Of a DNA stretch of 35,649 nt, positions 8,408-15,056 are shown one piece after another. Below the pieces are notes generated by a model. It did no database searches and was not told the DNA's origin. It saw only the letters and a list, made by a program, of their open reading frames with translations. The DNA comes from Paraburkholderia oxyphila NBRC 105797 (GTDB lineage Bacteria; Pseudomonadota; Gammaproteobacteria; Burkholderiales; Burkholderiaceae), in assembly GCF_000685075.1 (NCBI RefSeq), contig NZ_BAYD01000104.1, positions 1 to 35,649 of the forward strand, read 5' to 3'. Made by a program: the position numbers and the translations under genes. Position 1 is the stretch's first letter, and each line of letters begins with the position of its first letter.

Positions 8408-8614
8408 TCAGGCGCTGGCCGTGCCCGTGACGGTATAGCCCGCCTCGTCGATGGCGGCCTTGAGCACTTCTGCGCTCTGCCGGGATTCGACGCTCACGCG
8501 GCCCGCGGCCAGATCGATCTCGACCTTCGCGGCGGCGTCGTGCTCGTGGATCGCGCGCGTGACGGCGCCGACGCAGTGCTGGCAGCTCATGCCTTCGACG
8601 TTGAACTGGATCAT
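8408..8614 (-). CDS. copZ: CopZ-type copper chaperone (heavy-metal-associated domain)
   Basis: A 68-residue single HMA domain with the ferredoxin-like fold that carries Cu(I) in the cytoplasm to a P-type ATPase or a sensor. The metal motif GMSCQHC gives ligands C11 and C14, and the rest (VEIDLAAGRVSVES, AAIDEAGYTV) matches the family. The ATG at 8614 is preceded by AAAGGAAACC, a good ribosome binding site. It is divergent from the CueR-type gene. No copper ATPase is in the window, so its usual partner is encoded elsewhere. The CATAAT on the minus strand near 8675-8680 could be a -10 element. Confidence 0.93.
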   Translation of the reverse strand: MIQFNVEGMSCQHCVGAVTRAIHEHDAAAKVEIDLAAGRVSVESRQSAEVLKAAIDEAGYTVTGTASA

Positions 8615-8706
8615 GGTGGTTTCCTTTTTAAAGAGAACGAAGAGGACGAATAAGGAGCAGATGAGGCCGTGGCCGGATTATGCCAGTGGGCATGCGGCGA
8701 GGGCGC

Positions 8707-8737
8707 TGGACCTTCCCATCATGGGAAGGTGTAGCAT
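8707..8737 (+). promoter_or_regulatory. CueR-type operator/promoter
   Basis: Positions 8710-8730 form a near-perfect 21-bp palindrome, ACCTTCCCAT and its complement around a single C, the classic copper MerR-family box. It lies between TGGACC (8707-8712) and TAGCAT (8732-8737) at 19-bp spacing, the stretched spacing that MerR-type activators need. The promoter points right, toward the regulator gene 32 bases downstream; no comparable -10 is found on the other strand. Confidence 0.88.
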
Positions 8738-8768
8738 CAGACAATCGAGTGCAAAGCAGGGGAGCAGC

Positions 8769-9185
8769 ATGAATATCGGCGATGCGGCGCGCGAATCGGG
8801 CGTCACGGCGAAAATGATCCGCTACTACGAGAGCGTCGGCCTGCTCGCGCCGAAGGGGCGCACCGAGTCCGGCTACCGCGTCTACGGCATGGAGGAGGTG
8901 CACGCGCTGCGCTTTATCCGCCAGGCGCGGCGCCTGGGCTTTCTCGTCGACGATATCCGGCGCCTGCTCGCGCTCTGGCACGACCGCTCGCGCGCCAGCG
9001 CCGAAGTCAAGGCCATTGCGCTCGAGCACGTAGCCGAACTCGACCAGCGCATTGCCGAGCTCACGCAGATGCGCGACACGCTCGGGCATCTGGCGGCCCA
9101 CTGCCACGGGGACGAGCGGCCGGACTGCCCGATCATCGAGCGCCTCGCCGACCCGCAGCCGCTTGCACACGACGCTCGAGCCTGA
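8769..9185 (+). CDS. cueR: CueR-type copper-responsive MerR family regulator
   Basis: A 138-residue MerR-family activator that senses Cu(I), Ag(I) or Au(I) and turns on copper export genes by untwisting promoters with 19-20-bp spacers. The N-terminal winged helix (MNIGDAARESGVTAKMIRYY, then GLLAPKGRTESGYRVYG) is followed by the dimerisation helix and a metal loop with C112 and C120 (CHGDERPDC), the same numbering as the Cys pair of E. coli CueR. The start at 8769 follows GGAGCAGC; longer frames upstream would read through the operator. It is divergent from copZ and seems to be autoregulated by the palindrome at 8710-8730. Confidence 0.93.
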   Translation: MNIGDAARESGVTAKMIRYYESVGLLAPKGRTESGYRVYGMEEVHALRFIRQARRLGFLVDDIRRLLALWHDRSRASAEVKAIALEHVAELDQRIAELTQMRDTLGHLAAHCHGDERPDCPIIERLADPQPLAHDARA

Positions 9186-9441
9186 GCTTGAGCCTGCCGA
9201 CGGCGCGAACCCCGCGCGGAGCGAGGCAGGGCGGTGCAACCCGCGCTGGCAAATTGTCGCAACTTTTGCGAAGAACTGCACAATCCTGGTGCATCGTGAC
9301 GCATGATGCACGCAGATTTGCCGAGGTTGCAGCGAAATATGCCAATAAATCATGATGTTGCCCGAAGCATCGACGATGCACCATTCCAGAATGGAATGCA
9401 CACCATTCGATCAATTCGCTAGCAAAGTTGGGTGCAACCGT
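9186..9441. other. Intergenic region with short repeats upstream of the DUF3563-type gene
   Basis: No gene seen. GC content falls toward the right. The hexamer GATGCA or close variants (TGCAC, TGCATC) recur around 9290-9310, 9376 and 9396. CATTCC-AGAAT-GGAATG at 9382-9398 is an inverted repeat just upstream of the TATAAT at 9442 and could be an operator. No -35 hexamer with normal spacing was found, which would fit an activator-dependent promoter. Confidence 0.45.
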
Positions 9442-9522
9442 TATAATGCGGGTTATCCCTTACGGGGGTAATCCCTGATGCAAATCCACCGGGGATACAT
9501 CTGATCCTTGGAGAACAACATC
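9442..9522 (+). promoter_or_regulatory. Promoter -10 and structured 5' leader of the DUF3563-type gene
   Basis: A consensus TATAAT at 9442-9447 precedes a leader of about 70 bases. Positions 9450-9475 can form a hairpin (GGGTTA with TAATCC, plus inner CCC with GGG). Further on, GGAT at 9493-9496 can pair either with ATCC at 9484-9487 or with ATCC at 9504-9507, which abuts the ribosome binding site GGAG (9510-9513). The alternative pairings suggest possible control of translation. This is inference from base complementarity only. Confidence 0.5.
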
Positions 9523-9669
9523 ATGTTTGCATACCTTCTTGAAAAGCTGAGCAACTGGTTCGAAACTGCAGAGCGTCGCCGCCGCGAAGCGTACCTCGCG
9601 ACGTCGGCAGACCTCGTGCAACTCGAACAGCGTATCCGCACGATCGAATCGAACGGCTACTCGCGATAA
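9523..9669 (+). CDS. DUF3563 family small protein
   Basis: A 48-residue protein that begins MFAYLLEKLSNWFETAERRR and ends IRTIESNGYSR. It matches the small DUF3563 family common in Burkholderiaceae, whose function is unknown. The sequence looks like two amphipathic helices with a dense Arg cluster (ERRRREAY), a Glu/Gln-rich middle and a conserved-looking C-terminus. No signal peptide or membrane segment is present. The ATG follows GGAG with 9-base spacing. A strong terminator starts 28 bases after the stop, so it is a single-gene unit, and its TATAAT and strong terminator hint at high expression. Confidence 0.88.
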   Translation: MFAYLLEKLSNWFETAERRRREAYLATSADLVQLEQRIRTIESNGYSR

Positions 9670-9696
9670 GCGGTCCGCAGCTCTCTGCACTGCCTC

Positions 9697-9728
9697 AAGC
9701 CCCGCATCTGGCGGGGCTTTGTTATTTC
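9697..9728 (+). terminator. Rho-independent terminator of the DUF3563-type gene
   Basis: AAGCCCCGC at 9697-9705 pairs perfectly with GCGGGGCTT at 9711-9719 across a 5-base loop, followed by TGTTATTT. Confidence 0.92.
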
Positions 9729-9771
9729 TGGGCCGGTTTCGAGCTGCCCGCGATGCGCACGCCATGCAGTC

Positions 9772-9802
9772 TGAACCTTGCCATCGCGGTAAGGTAAAGT
9801 CT
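9772..9802 (+). promoter_or_regulatory. Second CueR-like operator/promoter
   Basis: Positions 9775-9795 read ACCTTGCC-ATCGC-GGTAAGGT, a 21-bp imperfect dyad with the same outer half-sites (ACCTT/AAGGT) and length as the cueR operator 1 kb upstream. TGAACC at 9772-9777 overlaps its left edge as a -35. AAGTCT (9797-9802) lies at 19-bp spacing, or TAAAGT (9795-9800) at 17. It faces the secreted protein gene, whose ATG is about 50 bases downstream. Binding by a CueR-type regulator is inferred. Confidence 0.6.
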
Positions 9803-9854
9803 TTTTTGCGACAAGCCGATATCAGACTGGAGTCGCATTGATCGGGGGCCGTTC

Positions 9855-10226
9855 ATGAAGTCAGATCGCTTATTCCGCCGCGCTGGTGCCGGATGGAGGC
9901 GTCACGCGGTGCTGGCTGGCAGCGTCATGGCGTTGGCGCTGGCGAGCGCCGGCGCGCACGCGTCCGGGCAGCCATTGATTCTGGATACGCAGCGAGGCAT
10001 CAGCGATGGACAGTCAGGCACGGTGCTGCAAAACGCACCGCTTTCGCCTGAGCCGATGGTGCAGATGAAGTCGTTGCCCACGCTGAACGGAACGGGCACG
10101 GACGGCTCGCAGGTGCCGATCATCGTCGAGCCGTATGTGCAAGTGCCCGGTGGGGGTGGACGCCCGCCGCGGCCAAAGCCGAGGCCTTCGCCGCAACCGC
10201 TGCAACAATCCGCGCCGCCGCAGTAA
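9855..10226 (+). CDS. Putative secreted proline-rich protein of unknown function
   Basis: A 123-residue protein I do not recognise. The basic N-terminus and hydrophobic stretch (HAVLAGSVMALALASAGAHA, about residues 17-36) form a Sec signal peptide, probably cleaved after AHA. The mature part of about 85 residues is polar, with two Met residues close together in PEPMVQMKSLP, the segment VPIIVEPYVQVPGGGG, and a basic Pro-rich tail (RPPRPKPRPSPQPLQQ). It has no Cys or His in the mature part. GGGGG lies 6 bases before the ATG. The upstream CueR-like box suggests copper-induced expression of a periplasmic or secreted protein. This is inference; Met residues could bind Cu(I), but nothing shows it. 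Confidence 0.7.
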   Translation: MKSDRLFRRAGAGWRRHAVLAGSVMALALASAGAHASGQPLILDTQRGISDGQSGTVLQNAPLSPEPMVQMKSLPTLNGTGTDGSQVPIIVEPYVQVPGGGGRPPRPKPRPSPQPLQQSAPPQ

Positions 10227-10296
10227 TTGCGGCACCTGCGCGCCGCGGCCACGCTTGAGACGGCGCCGTCAGGGCGGCGCGGTTAATGTGGCGCCG

Positions 10297-10338
10297 ATAA
10301 GGTGGCGCTCATAAGGTGGCGCTCATAAGGTGGCGCGG
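10297..10338 (+). repeat. 14-bp tandem repeat, about three copies
   Basis: ATAAGGTGGCGCTC occurs at 10297-10310 and 10311-10324, with a third copy diverging in its last bases at 10325-10338, and a degenerate copy (TTAATGTGGCGCCG) just before. It fills the gap between the convergent secreted-protein gene and rlmJ. A GGCCGCG-TTG-CGCGGCC hairpin (10343-10359) follows. No coding role is seen. Confidence 0.85.
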
Positions 10339-10369
10339 CTAAGGCCGCGTTGCGCGGCCGCCGCGCGCT

Positions 10370-11215
10370 TCAGTCGCCGCGCGATTCGATCTTGAACTGC
10401 GCGCCCTCGTCCTGGCCGAGCGTCTTGACGAGCCACGGCATGACTTCCTTGAGGGTGGCCGCGAGCGTATAGGGCGGATTCAGGATGAACATGCCGCTGC
10501 CATACAGGCCGAAGCCGTCTTCCGGCGGCCGGCTGACCGAGAGCGTGACGTGCAGCCAGTTCTTTTCCTGGAGGCGCTTCAACTGCTCGGGAAAACGCTG
10601 CGACTCGGGCCGCGTGACCTGCGGATACCAGACCGCGTAAGTGCCGGTGGCGAAGCGCTCGAGACCTTCCTGCACGCACGCGAGGGTGCGTGCGTAGTCG
10701 CGCTTGTCTTCGAACGACGGGTCGATCAGCACGAGCGCGCGGCGCGGCGGCGGGGGCAGGAGCGCCTTGACGCCGTCGAAGCCGTCGCCCGCATAGATCA
10801 TCACGCGGCGGCCCGCATCGCGAAAACGGTGGCGCAGCACGTCGATTTCCGTGCTGTGCAGCTCAAAGAGTCGCATGCGGTCCTGCTCGCGCATCAGCCG
10901 CCAGGCGAGATAGGGCGAGCCGGGATAAAAGCGCAGCTCGCCGTCGGGATTGAGCGCCGCGACTTCGTCGACGTACTCGGCGAGCATCGCCGGCAGGTCG
11001 GTGCGTCCCCACAGCTTGCCGATGCCGGTGTCGAACTCGGCGTTCTTCGTGGCGTAGCCTTCGCGCAGCGCGTAGGCCCCCGCGCCCGCATGGGTGTCGA
11101 TGTACCAGTACGCCTTGTCCTTCTTGCCGAGGTAGTTCAGCAGTTGCACGGTGACGGCGTGCTTGAGGACATCGGCGTGATTGCCGGCGTGGAAGGCGTG
11201 ACGGTAGCTCAGCAT
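10370..11215 (-). CDS. rlmJ: RlmJ, 23S rRNA (adenine-2030-N6)-methyltransferase
   Basis: A 281-residue SAM-dependent enzyme that methylates N6 of A2030 in 23S rRNA, matching the full length of E. coli RlmJ. The conserved N-terminus MLSYRHAFHAGNHADVLKH is diagnostic. DTHAGAG (residues 40-46) is the SAM-binding loop, and DPSFE (165-169) is the variant of the N6-adenine methyltransferase DPPY motif. GSGMFILNPPYTL near the C-terminus is also family-typical. It converges with the secreted-protein gene and is followed on the same strand, upstream, by the aldo/keto reductase gene, with 222 bases between them, so separate transcription is likely. Confidence 0.96.
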   Translation of the reverse strand: MLSYRHAFHAGNHADVLKHAVTVQLLNYLGKKDKAYWYIDTHAGAGAYALREGYATKNAEFDTGIGKLWGRTDLPAMLAEYVDEVAALNPDGELRFYPGSPYLAWRLMREQDRMRLFELHSTEIDVLRHRFRDAGRRVMIYAGDGFDGVKALLPPPPRRALVLIDPSFEDKRDYARTLACVQEGLERFATGTYAVWYPQVTRPESQRFPEQLKRLQEKNWLHVTLSVSRPPEDGFGLYGSGMFILNPPYTLAATLKEVMPWLVKTLGQDEGAQFKIESRGD

Positions 11216-11437
11216 GATGGGGCGGACGCGAGGTCGGTGGCGATCGAAAATGCGGACAATGCGGGCAGGCGCGTATGAACGGGCACGAGCATGCCGCGCG
11301 ATTGCAGATGATACGAAAACGGCGGCGCGCCGAACTATTCGCGCGCCGCGTGCGAATCGCGCGGACGGCCCGATAAAGCATGCGGCGCGCCGGCGAGGCC
11401 GCGTATTGTACAGCGCCCCGGCGCCTGGGCTTCGCGC

Positions 11438-12409
11438 TCAGTCGTAGTTCTCGCCGACAATCGCCTCGATCTGCTCCTTCACCTCCGGCGTGATTTTTTC
11501 CGCCACGTCGCGCGCCACCATGTTTTCGCCGATCTGCTCGACGCGCGACGCGCCGGTGATCACCGTGCTCACATGTGGATTCTTGAGAATCCACGCGAGG
11601 GCGAGCTGGCCCACCGTGCAGTCCAGCTCCTTGGCGAATTCCGCGAGCTTGCCGACGATCGCGTTCTTGTCCGCGTCGGTGACTTCCTTGCGCAGCCAGT
11701 CATAACCCTGCAACTGGGCGCGGCTGTCGGCCGGCACGCCGCCGCGGTATTTGCCCGTGAGCAGCCCCGAGGCGAGCGGGCTCCACGTCGTGAGGCCGAG
11801 GCCGATGTCCTCGTAGAGCCGCCGGTATTCGTCTTCCACGCGGCGGCGGTGGAACAGGTTGTACTGCGGCTGCTCCATCACGGGCTTGTGCAGATGATGG
11901 CGCTCCGCGATTTCCCATGCGGCGCGAATTTCGTCCGCGCTCCACTCCGAGGTGCCCCAATAGAGCGCCTTGCCGCGCGAGATCATGTCGCTCATCGCCC
12001 AGACGGTTTCCTCGACGGGCGTGTTCGGATCGGGACGATGGCAGAACACGAGGTCGACGTAATCGAGCTGCAGCCGCTTGAGCGAGCCGTCGATGGCGTT
12101 CATGAGGTATTTGCGGTTGAGCGTGTGATACTGGTTGGGCGCCTCGTTCAAGCCCCAGAAGAACTTGGTGGACACCACATAGCTCACGCGCGGCCAGGCA
12201 AGCTCCTTGAGCGCCTGGCCCATGATCTCCTCCGACTTGCCGCCCGCATAGGCTTCCGCGTTGTCGAAGAAGTTGACGCCCGCGTCGCGCGCCGCGGCGA
12301 GCGATTCACGCGCGAGATTGCGATCGACCTGATTGCCATAGGTGACCCACGAGCCGATGGACAGTTCGCTGACTTGCAGGCCCGAGCGGCCCAGTCGCCG
12401 ATAATTCAT
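11438..12409 (-). CDS. Aldo/keto reductase (potassium-channel beta-subunit-like)
   Basis: A 323-residue NADPH-dependent oxidoreductase with a TIM-barrel fold, of the subfamily close to voltage-gated K+ channel beta subunits and YghZ-type enzymes. The catalytic tetrad can be read as D49 and Y54 (FFDNAEAYAGGKSE), K82 (VVSTKFFWG) and H124 (VFCHRPDPN). NADPH-binding segments include TWSPLASGLLTGKYRGG and VITGASRVEQIGEN. The physiological substrate is unknown; such enzymes usually reduce reactive aldehydes. AAGGAGGCGTTC before the ATG is a strong ribosome binding site. It is divergent from the 3-hydroxybutyrate dehydrogenase gene. Confidence 0.92.
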   Translation of the reverse strand: MNYRRLGRSGLQVSELSIGSWVTYGNQVDRNLARESLAAARDAGVNFFDNAEAYAGGKSEEIMGQALKELAWPRVSYVVSTKFFWGLNEAPNQYHTLNRKYLMNAIDGSLKRLQLDYVDLVFCHRPDPNTPVEETVWAMSDMISRGKALYWGTSEWSADEIRAAWEIAERHHLHKPVMEQPQYNLFHRRRVEDEYRRLYEDIGLGLTTWSPLASGLLTGKYRGGVPADSRAQLQGYDWLRKEVTDADKNAIVGKLAEFAKELDCTVGQLALAWILKNPHVSTVITGASRVEQIGENMVARDVAEKITPEVKEQIEAIVGENYD

Positions 12410-12739
12410 GAACGCCTCCTTGTAGAGCGGCCAAACTTAGCATGATCCGCGCGCGTGCGCCGAGCACTTGCGGCGCCGTACAAGCGGTTGTACAGCGGGT
12501 CTTACCGTGCGCGCCGGTGCGTTGCGGCAATGGCGTGGCAGCGGCGTGGCACCAGCGTGGAATCTGGGCGCCGCAGTGCCCGGCTCGATGTCCGTGGCGC
12601 GCGGCTTCATGCACAATAGCGCGGTTGGCCGCGGCGCAACATCCGGCCGAATGGCGTAGGCGAAGTCCTAAGCCAATCGACAGGTTTGACGGCGCCTGCG
12701 CGTCGAGGTCTCATCCCGTCTACTACCTGGAGGTGCTCG
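12410..12739. promoter_or_regulatory. Divergent intergenic region with an inverted repeat
   Basis: About 330 bases between the divergent aldo/keto reductase and bdhA genes, so both promoters should be here. GTACAA-GCGG-TTGTAC at 12478-12493 is a perfect 6-bp inverted repeat and a possible operator. No convincing -35/-10 pair was found and no gene is seen. Confidence 0.4.
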
Positions 12740-13543
12740 ATGTCGTCTCTCACTCTGAATACGAAGCTCGATGGCAAGGTTGCAGTCGTTACCGGCGCGG
12801 CCAGCGGCATCGGCAAGCAGATCGCACTCACGCTCGCGCAGGCGGGCGCGGCAGTCGCCATCGCCGATCTCAACCAGAGCGGCGCCGACGCCGTGGCCGA
12901 GGAGATCAAGGGCGCGGGCGGCAAGGCCATCGGCGTGGCCATGGACGTCACCAGCGAAGAGGCCGTGAATCAGGGCATCGACCGCGTGGCGGCCGAGCTC
13001 GGCCCGGTCGACATCCTCGTCTCGAACGCCGGCATCCAGATCGTCAATCCGATCGAAAACTACGCGTTCTCCGACTGGAAGAAGATGCAGGCCATTCACG
13101 TGGACGGCGCCTTCCTCACCACCAAGGCGGTCCTCAAGCACATGTACAAGGACGATCGCGGCGGCGTCGTGATCTATATGGGCTCGGTGCACTCGCACGA
13201 GGCTTCGCCGCTGAAGTCGGCGTATGTCGCGGCCAAGCATGCACTGCTCGGTCTCGCGCGCGTGCTCGCCAAGGAAGGCGGCAAGCACAACGTGCGCTCG
13301 CACGTGGTCTGTCCGGGCTTCGTGCGCACGCCGCTGGTGGAGAAGCAGATTCCCGAGCAGGCGAAGGAGCTGGGCATCCCGGAAGAGGAAGTGGTCAAGA
13401 AAGTGATGCTGGGCGGCACCGTCGACGGCATTTTCACGACGGTCGAAGACGTGGCGCAGACGGTGCTGTTCCTCTCCGCCTTCCCGAGCGCGGCCTTTAC
13501 CGGCCAGTCGTTCGTGGTCAGCCACGGCTGGTTCATGCAATAA
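12740..13543 (+). CDS. bdhA: 3-hydroxybutyrate dehydrogenase
   Basis: A 267-residue classical short-chain dehydrogenase that oxidises (R)-3-hydroxybutyrate to acetoacetate with NAD+, a step in use of polyhydroxybutyrate and ketone bodies. TGAASGIG (residues 18-25) binds the cofactor, LVSNAGIQ is the NNAG-type motif, and the catalytic Ser, Tyr and Lys lie in YMGSVHSHEASPLKSAYVAAK (split here at S for length: YMGSVHS, then SAYVAAK). HVVCPGFVRTPLVEKQIP and the C-terminal GQSFVVSHGWFMQ are typical of bacterial 3-hydroxybutyrate dehydrogenases. The ATG at 12740 follows CTGGAGGT; the frame is open further upstream without homology. The patatin gene starts 15 bases after the stop, so the two form an operon. 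Confidence 0.93.
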   Translation: MSSLTLNTKLDGKVAVVTGAASGIGKQIALTLAQAGAAVAIADLNQSGADAVAEEIKGAGGKAIGVAMDVTSEEAVNQGIDRVAAELGPVDILVSNAGIQIVNPIENYAFSDWKKMQAIHVDGAFLTTKAVLKHMYKDDRGGVVIYMGSVHSHEASPLKSAYVAAKHALLGLARVLAKEGGKHNVRSHVVCPGFVRTPLVEKQIPEQAKELGIPEEEVVKKVMLGGTVDGIFTTVEDVAQTVLFLSAFPSAAFTGQSFVVSHGWFMQ

Positions 13544-13558
13544 CGCGGAGGGCCGGCC

Positions 13559-14884
13559 ATGGCACAACGCAAGAAGGGGCGGGTGGAGTCGAGCGCAGTG
13601 GGCGAAGAGGCCGGCGCGCGCACCGGAGCCGGGTTGCCGTCCCCCGGCTCGCAGTCCGCCGGGGGGCAGTCCGCCGGGGTGCAGTCCGACGAGCAGCCGT
13701 TTGTCTCGAACTGCGCAAGCGAGTCCGCGCAGTGGGAGACCGTCGCGCTCACGCTGCAGGGCGGCGGCGCGCTGGGCGCCTATCAGGCGGGCGTGTATGA
13801 AGGCCTCTTCGAGGCCGGCATCGCGCCCAACTGGATCGCGGGCATCTCGATCGGCGCGCTCAATACGGCGCTGATCGCGGGCAATGCGCCCGAGCATCGC
13901 GTGGCGCGCCTGCGCGAGTTCTGGGAGACGATCTGCCAGCCTGCTTATACGCCGCCGTTGCCGGCCTTCATCGAGCACGCGCTGTTCAACTCCGGCGAAG
14001 CCATCCGCAAGACCTTCACGGCGCTGCAGGCGGCGAGCGCAGTGGTCGAAGGGCAGCGGGGCTTCTTCGTGCCGCGCGTCCCGCCACCGCTGCCGCAGGG
14101 GGCCGGGCAGCCGGAGAAAGCGAGCTACTACGACACGAAGCCGCTCAAGGCCACGCTCGAGCGCTTGTGCGACTTCGATCGCATCAATTCGGGCGAGACC
14201 CGCGTGTCGCTTGGCGCCGTGAACGTGGCCAACGGCAACTTCGCGTACTTCGACAACACCACCACGAAGCTGCGGCCCGAGCACTTCATCGCCTCGGGGG
14301 CGTTGCCGCCCGGTTTCGCGGCGGTGGAGATCGACGGCGAGTACTACTGGGACGGCGGCCTGATGTCGAATACGCCGCTCTACGAGGTGATCCAGACCAC
14401 GCCGCGGCGCGACACGCTCGCGTTCCAGGTGGATCTCTGGAGCGCGCGCGGGCCGGTGCCCGACAACATCGCCGACGTCCAGGGCCGCATGAAGGACATC
14501 CAGTATTCGAGCCGCACGCGTCTCGTTACCGACATGTTGCAGCGCTCGCAGCGTTACCGGCACGTGTTGCGCGAGGTGCTGGACCGCGTGGCGCCCGAGC
14601 ATCGGGAAGACAAGTGGGTCAAGCTGGCGGACGAGCTTTCATGCTCGAAGAAGTACAACGTGATCCATCTGATTTACCGGCAGAAGGAGTACGAGGGCCA
14701 GTTCAAGGACTACCAGTTCGGCATCTCGACGATGCGCGAGCACTGGGCGAGCGGTCTGCAGGACATTCGCGCGTCGCTCGCGCAGCCGGGTTGGCTCGAC
14801 AAGCCCGAGAACGACTCCGGCTTCGTCACGCACGATATCCATCGCGACAGCCGTGGCCACGACAATGGAGAGCGCGGCACGTAG
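13559..14884 (+). CDS. Patatin-like phospholipase (DUF3734-type)
   Basis: A 441-residue patatin-family serine hydrolase with a Ser-Asp dyad. The oxyanion motif GGGALG is at residues 68-73, the nucleophile elbow GISIG at 95-99 (S97), and the catalytic DGG starts at D265. A C-terminal part (DIQYSSRTRLVTDMLQRS and HLIYRQKEYEGQFKDYQFG) matches the DUF3734 extension found in such proteins. The first roughly 58 residues are low-complexity, with SQSAGGQSAGVQSD made by short DNA repeats, and are not part of the enzyme fold. No signal peptide is present, so it is likely cytoplasmic or membrane-associated. Cotranscription with bdhA suggests a link to polyhydroxybutyrate or lipid turnover; the substrate is unproven. 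Confidence 0.9.
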   Translation: MAQRKKGRVESSAVGEEAGARTGAGLPSPGSQSAGGQSAGVQSDEQPFVSNCASESAQWETVALTLQGGGALGAYQAGVYEGLFEAGIAPNWIAGISIGALNTALIAGNAPEHRVARLREFWETICQPAYTPPLPAFIEHALFNSGEAIRKTFTALQAASAVVEGQRGFFVPRVPPPLPQGAGQPEKASYYDTKPLKATLERLCDFDRINSGETRVSLGAVNVANGNFAYFDNTTTKLRPEHFIASGALPPGFAAVEIDGEYYWDGGLMSNTPLYEVIQTTPRRDTLAFQVDLWSARGPVPDNIADVQGRMKDIQYSSRTRLVTDMLQRSQRYRHVLREVLDRVAPEHREDKWVKLADELSCSKKYNVIHLIYRQKEYEGQFKDYQFGISTMREHWASGLQDIRASLAQPGWLDKPENDSGFVTHDIHRDSRGHDNGERGT

Positions 14885-14947
14885 GGCTGGGTGCTGGCAC
14901 GGCGCGCGCCGCAGCCGGTGCGCGGCTAAATGGCCGTGCCTGAAAAC

Positions 14948-14983
14948 AAAAAGCGTCCGTTCTTTCGAACGGACGCTTTTTTT
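14948..14983. terminator. Bidirectional terminator between the patatin gene and the aminotransferase gene
   Basis: GCGTCCGTTC (14953-14962) and GAACGGACGC (14967-14976) form a perfect 10-bp stem with a TTTC loop, flanked by five A on the left and seven T on the right. It can end transcription from both convergent genes. Confidence 0.95.
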
Positions 14984-15056
14984 CGCCCTGTCTTCCGTTG
15001 CGGGAGGGCGCGCCGTCTTGAGGCAGCGCGTTCCGCTAACGAAGAACGAAGGCGAA

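Noticed and set aside
12668..14602. Minus-strand frame of 644 codons opposite bdhA and the patatin gene
   Set aside because: Shadow frame produced by GC-biased codons; no recognisable fold and no ribosome binding site.
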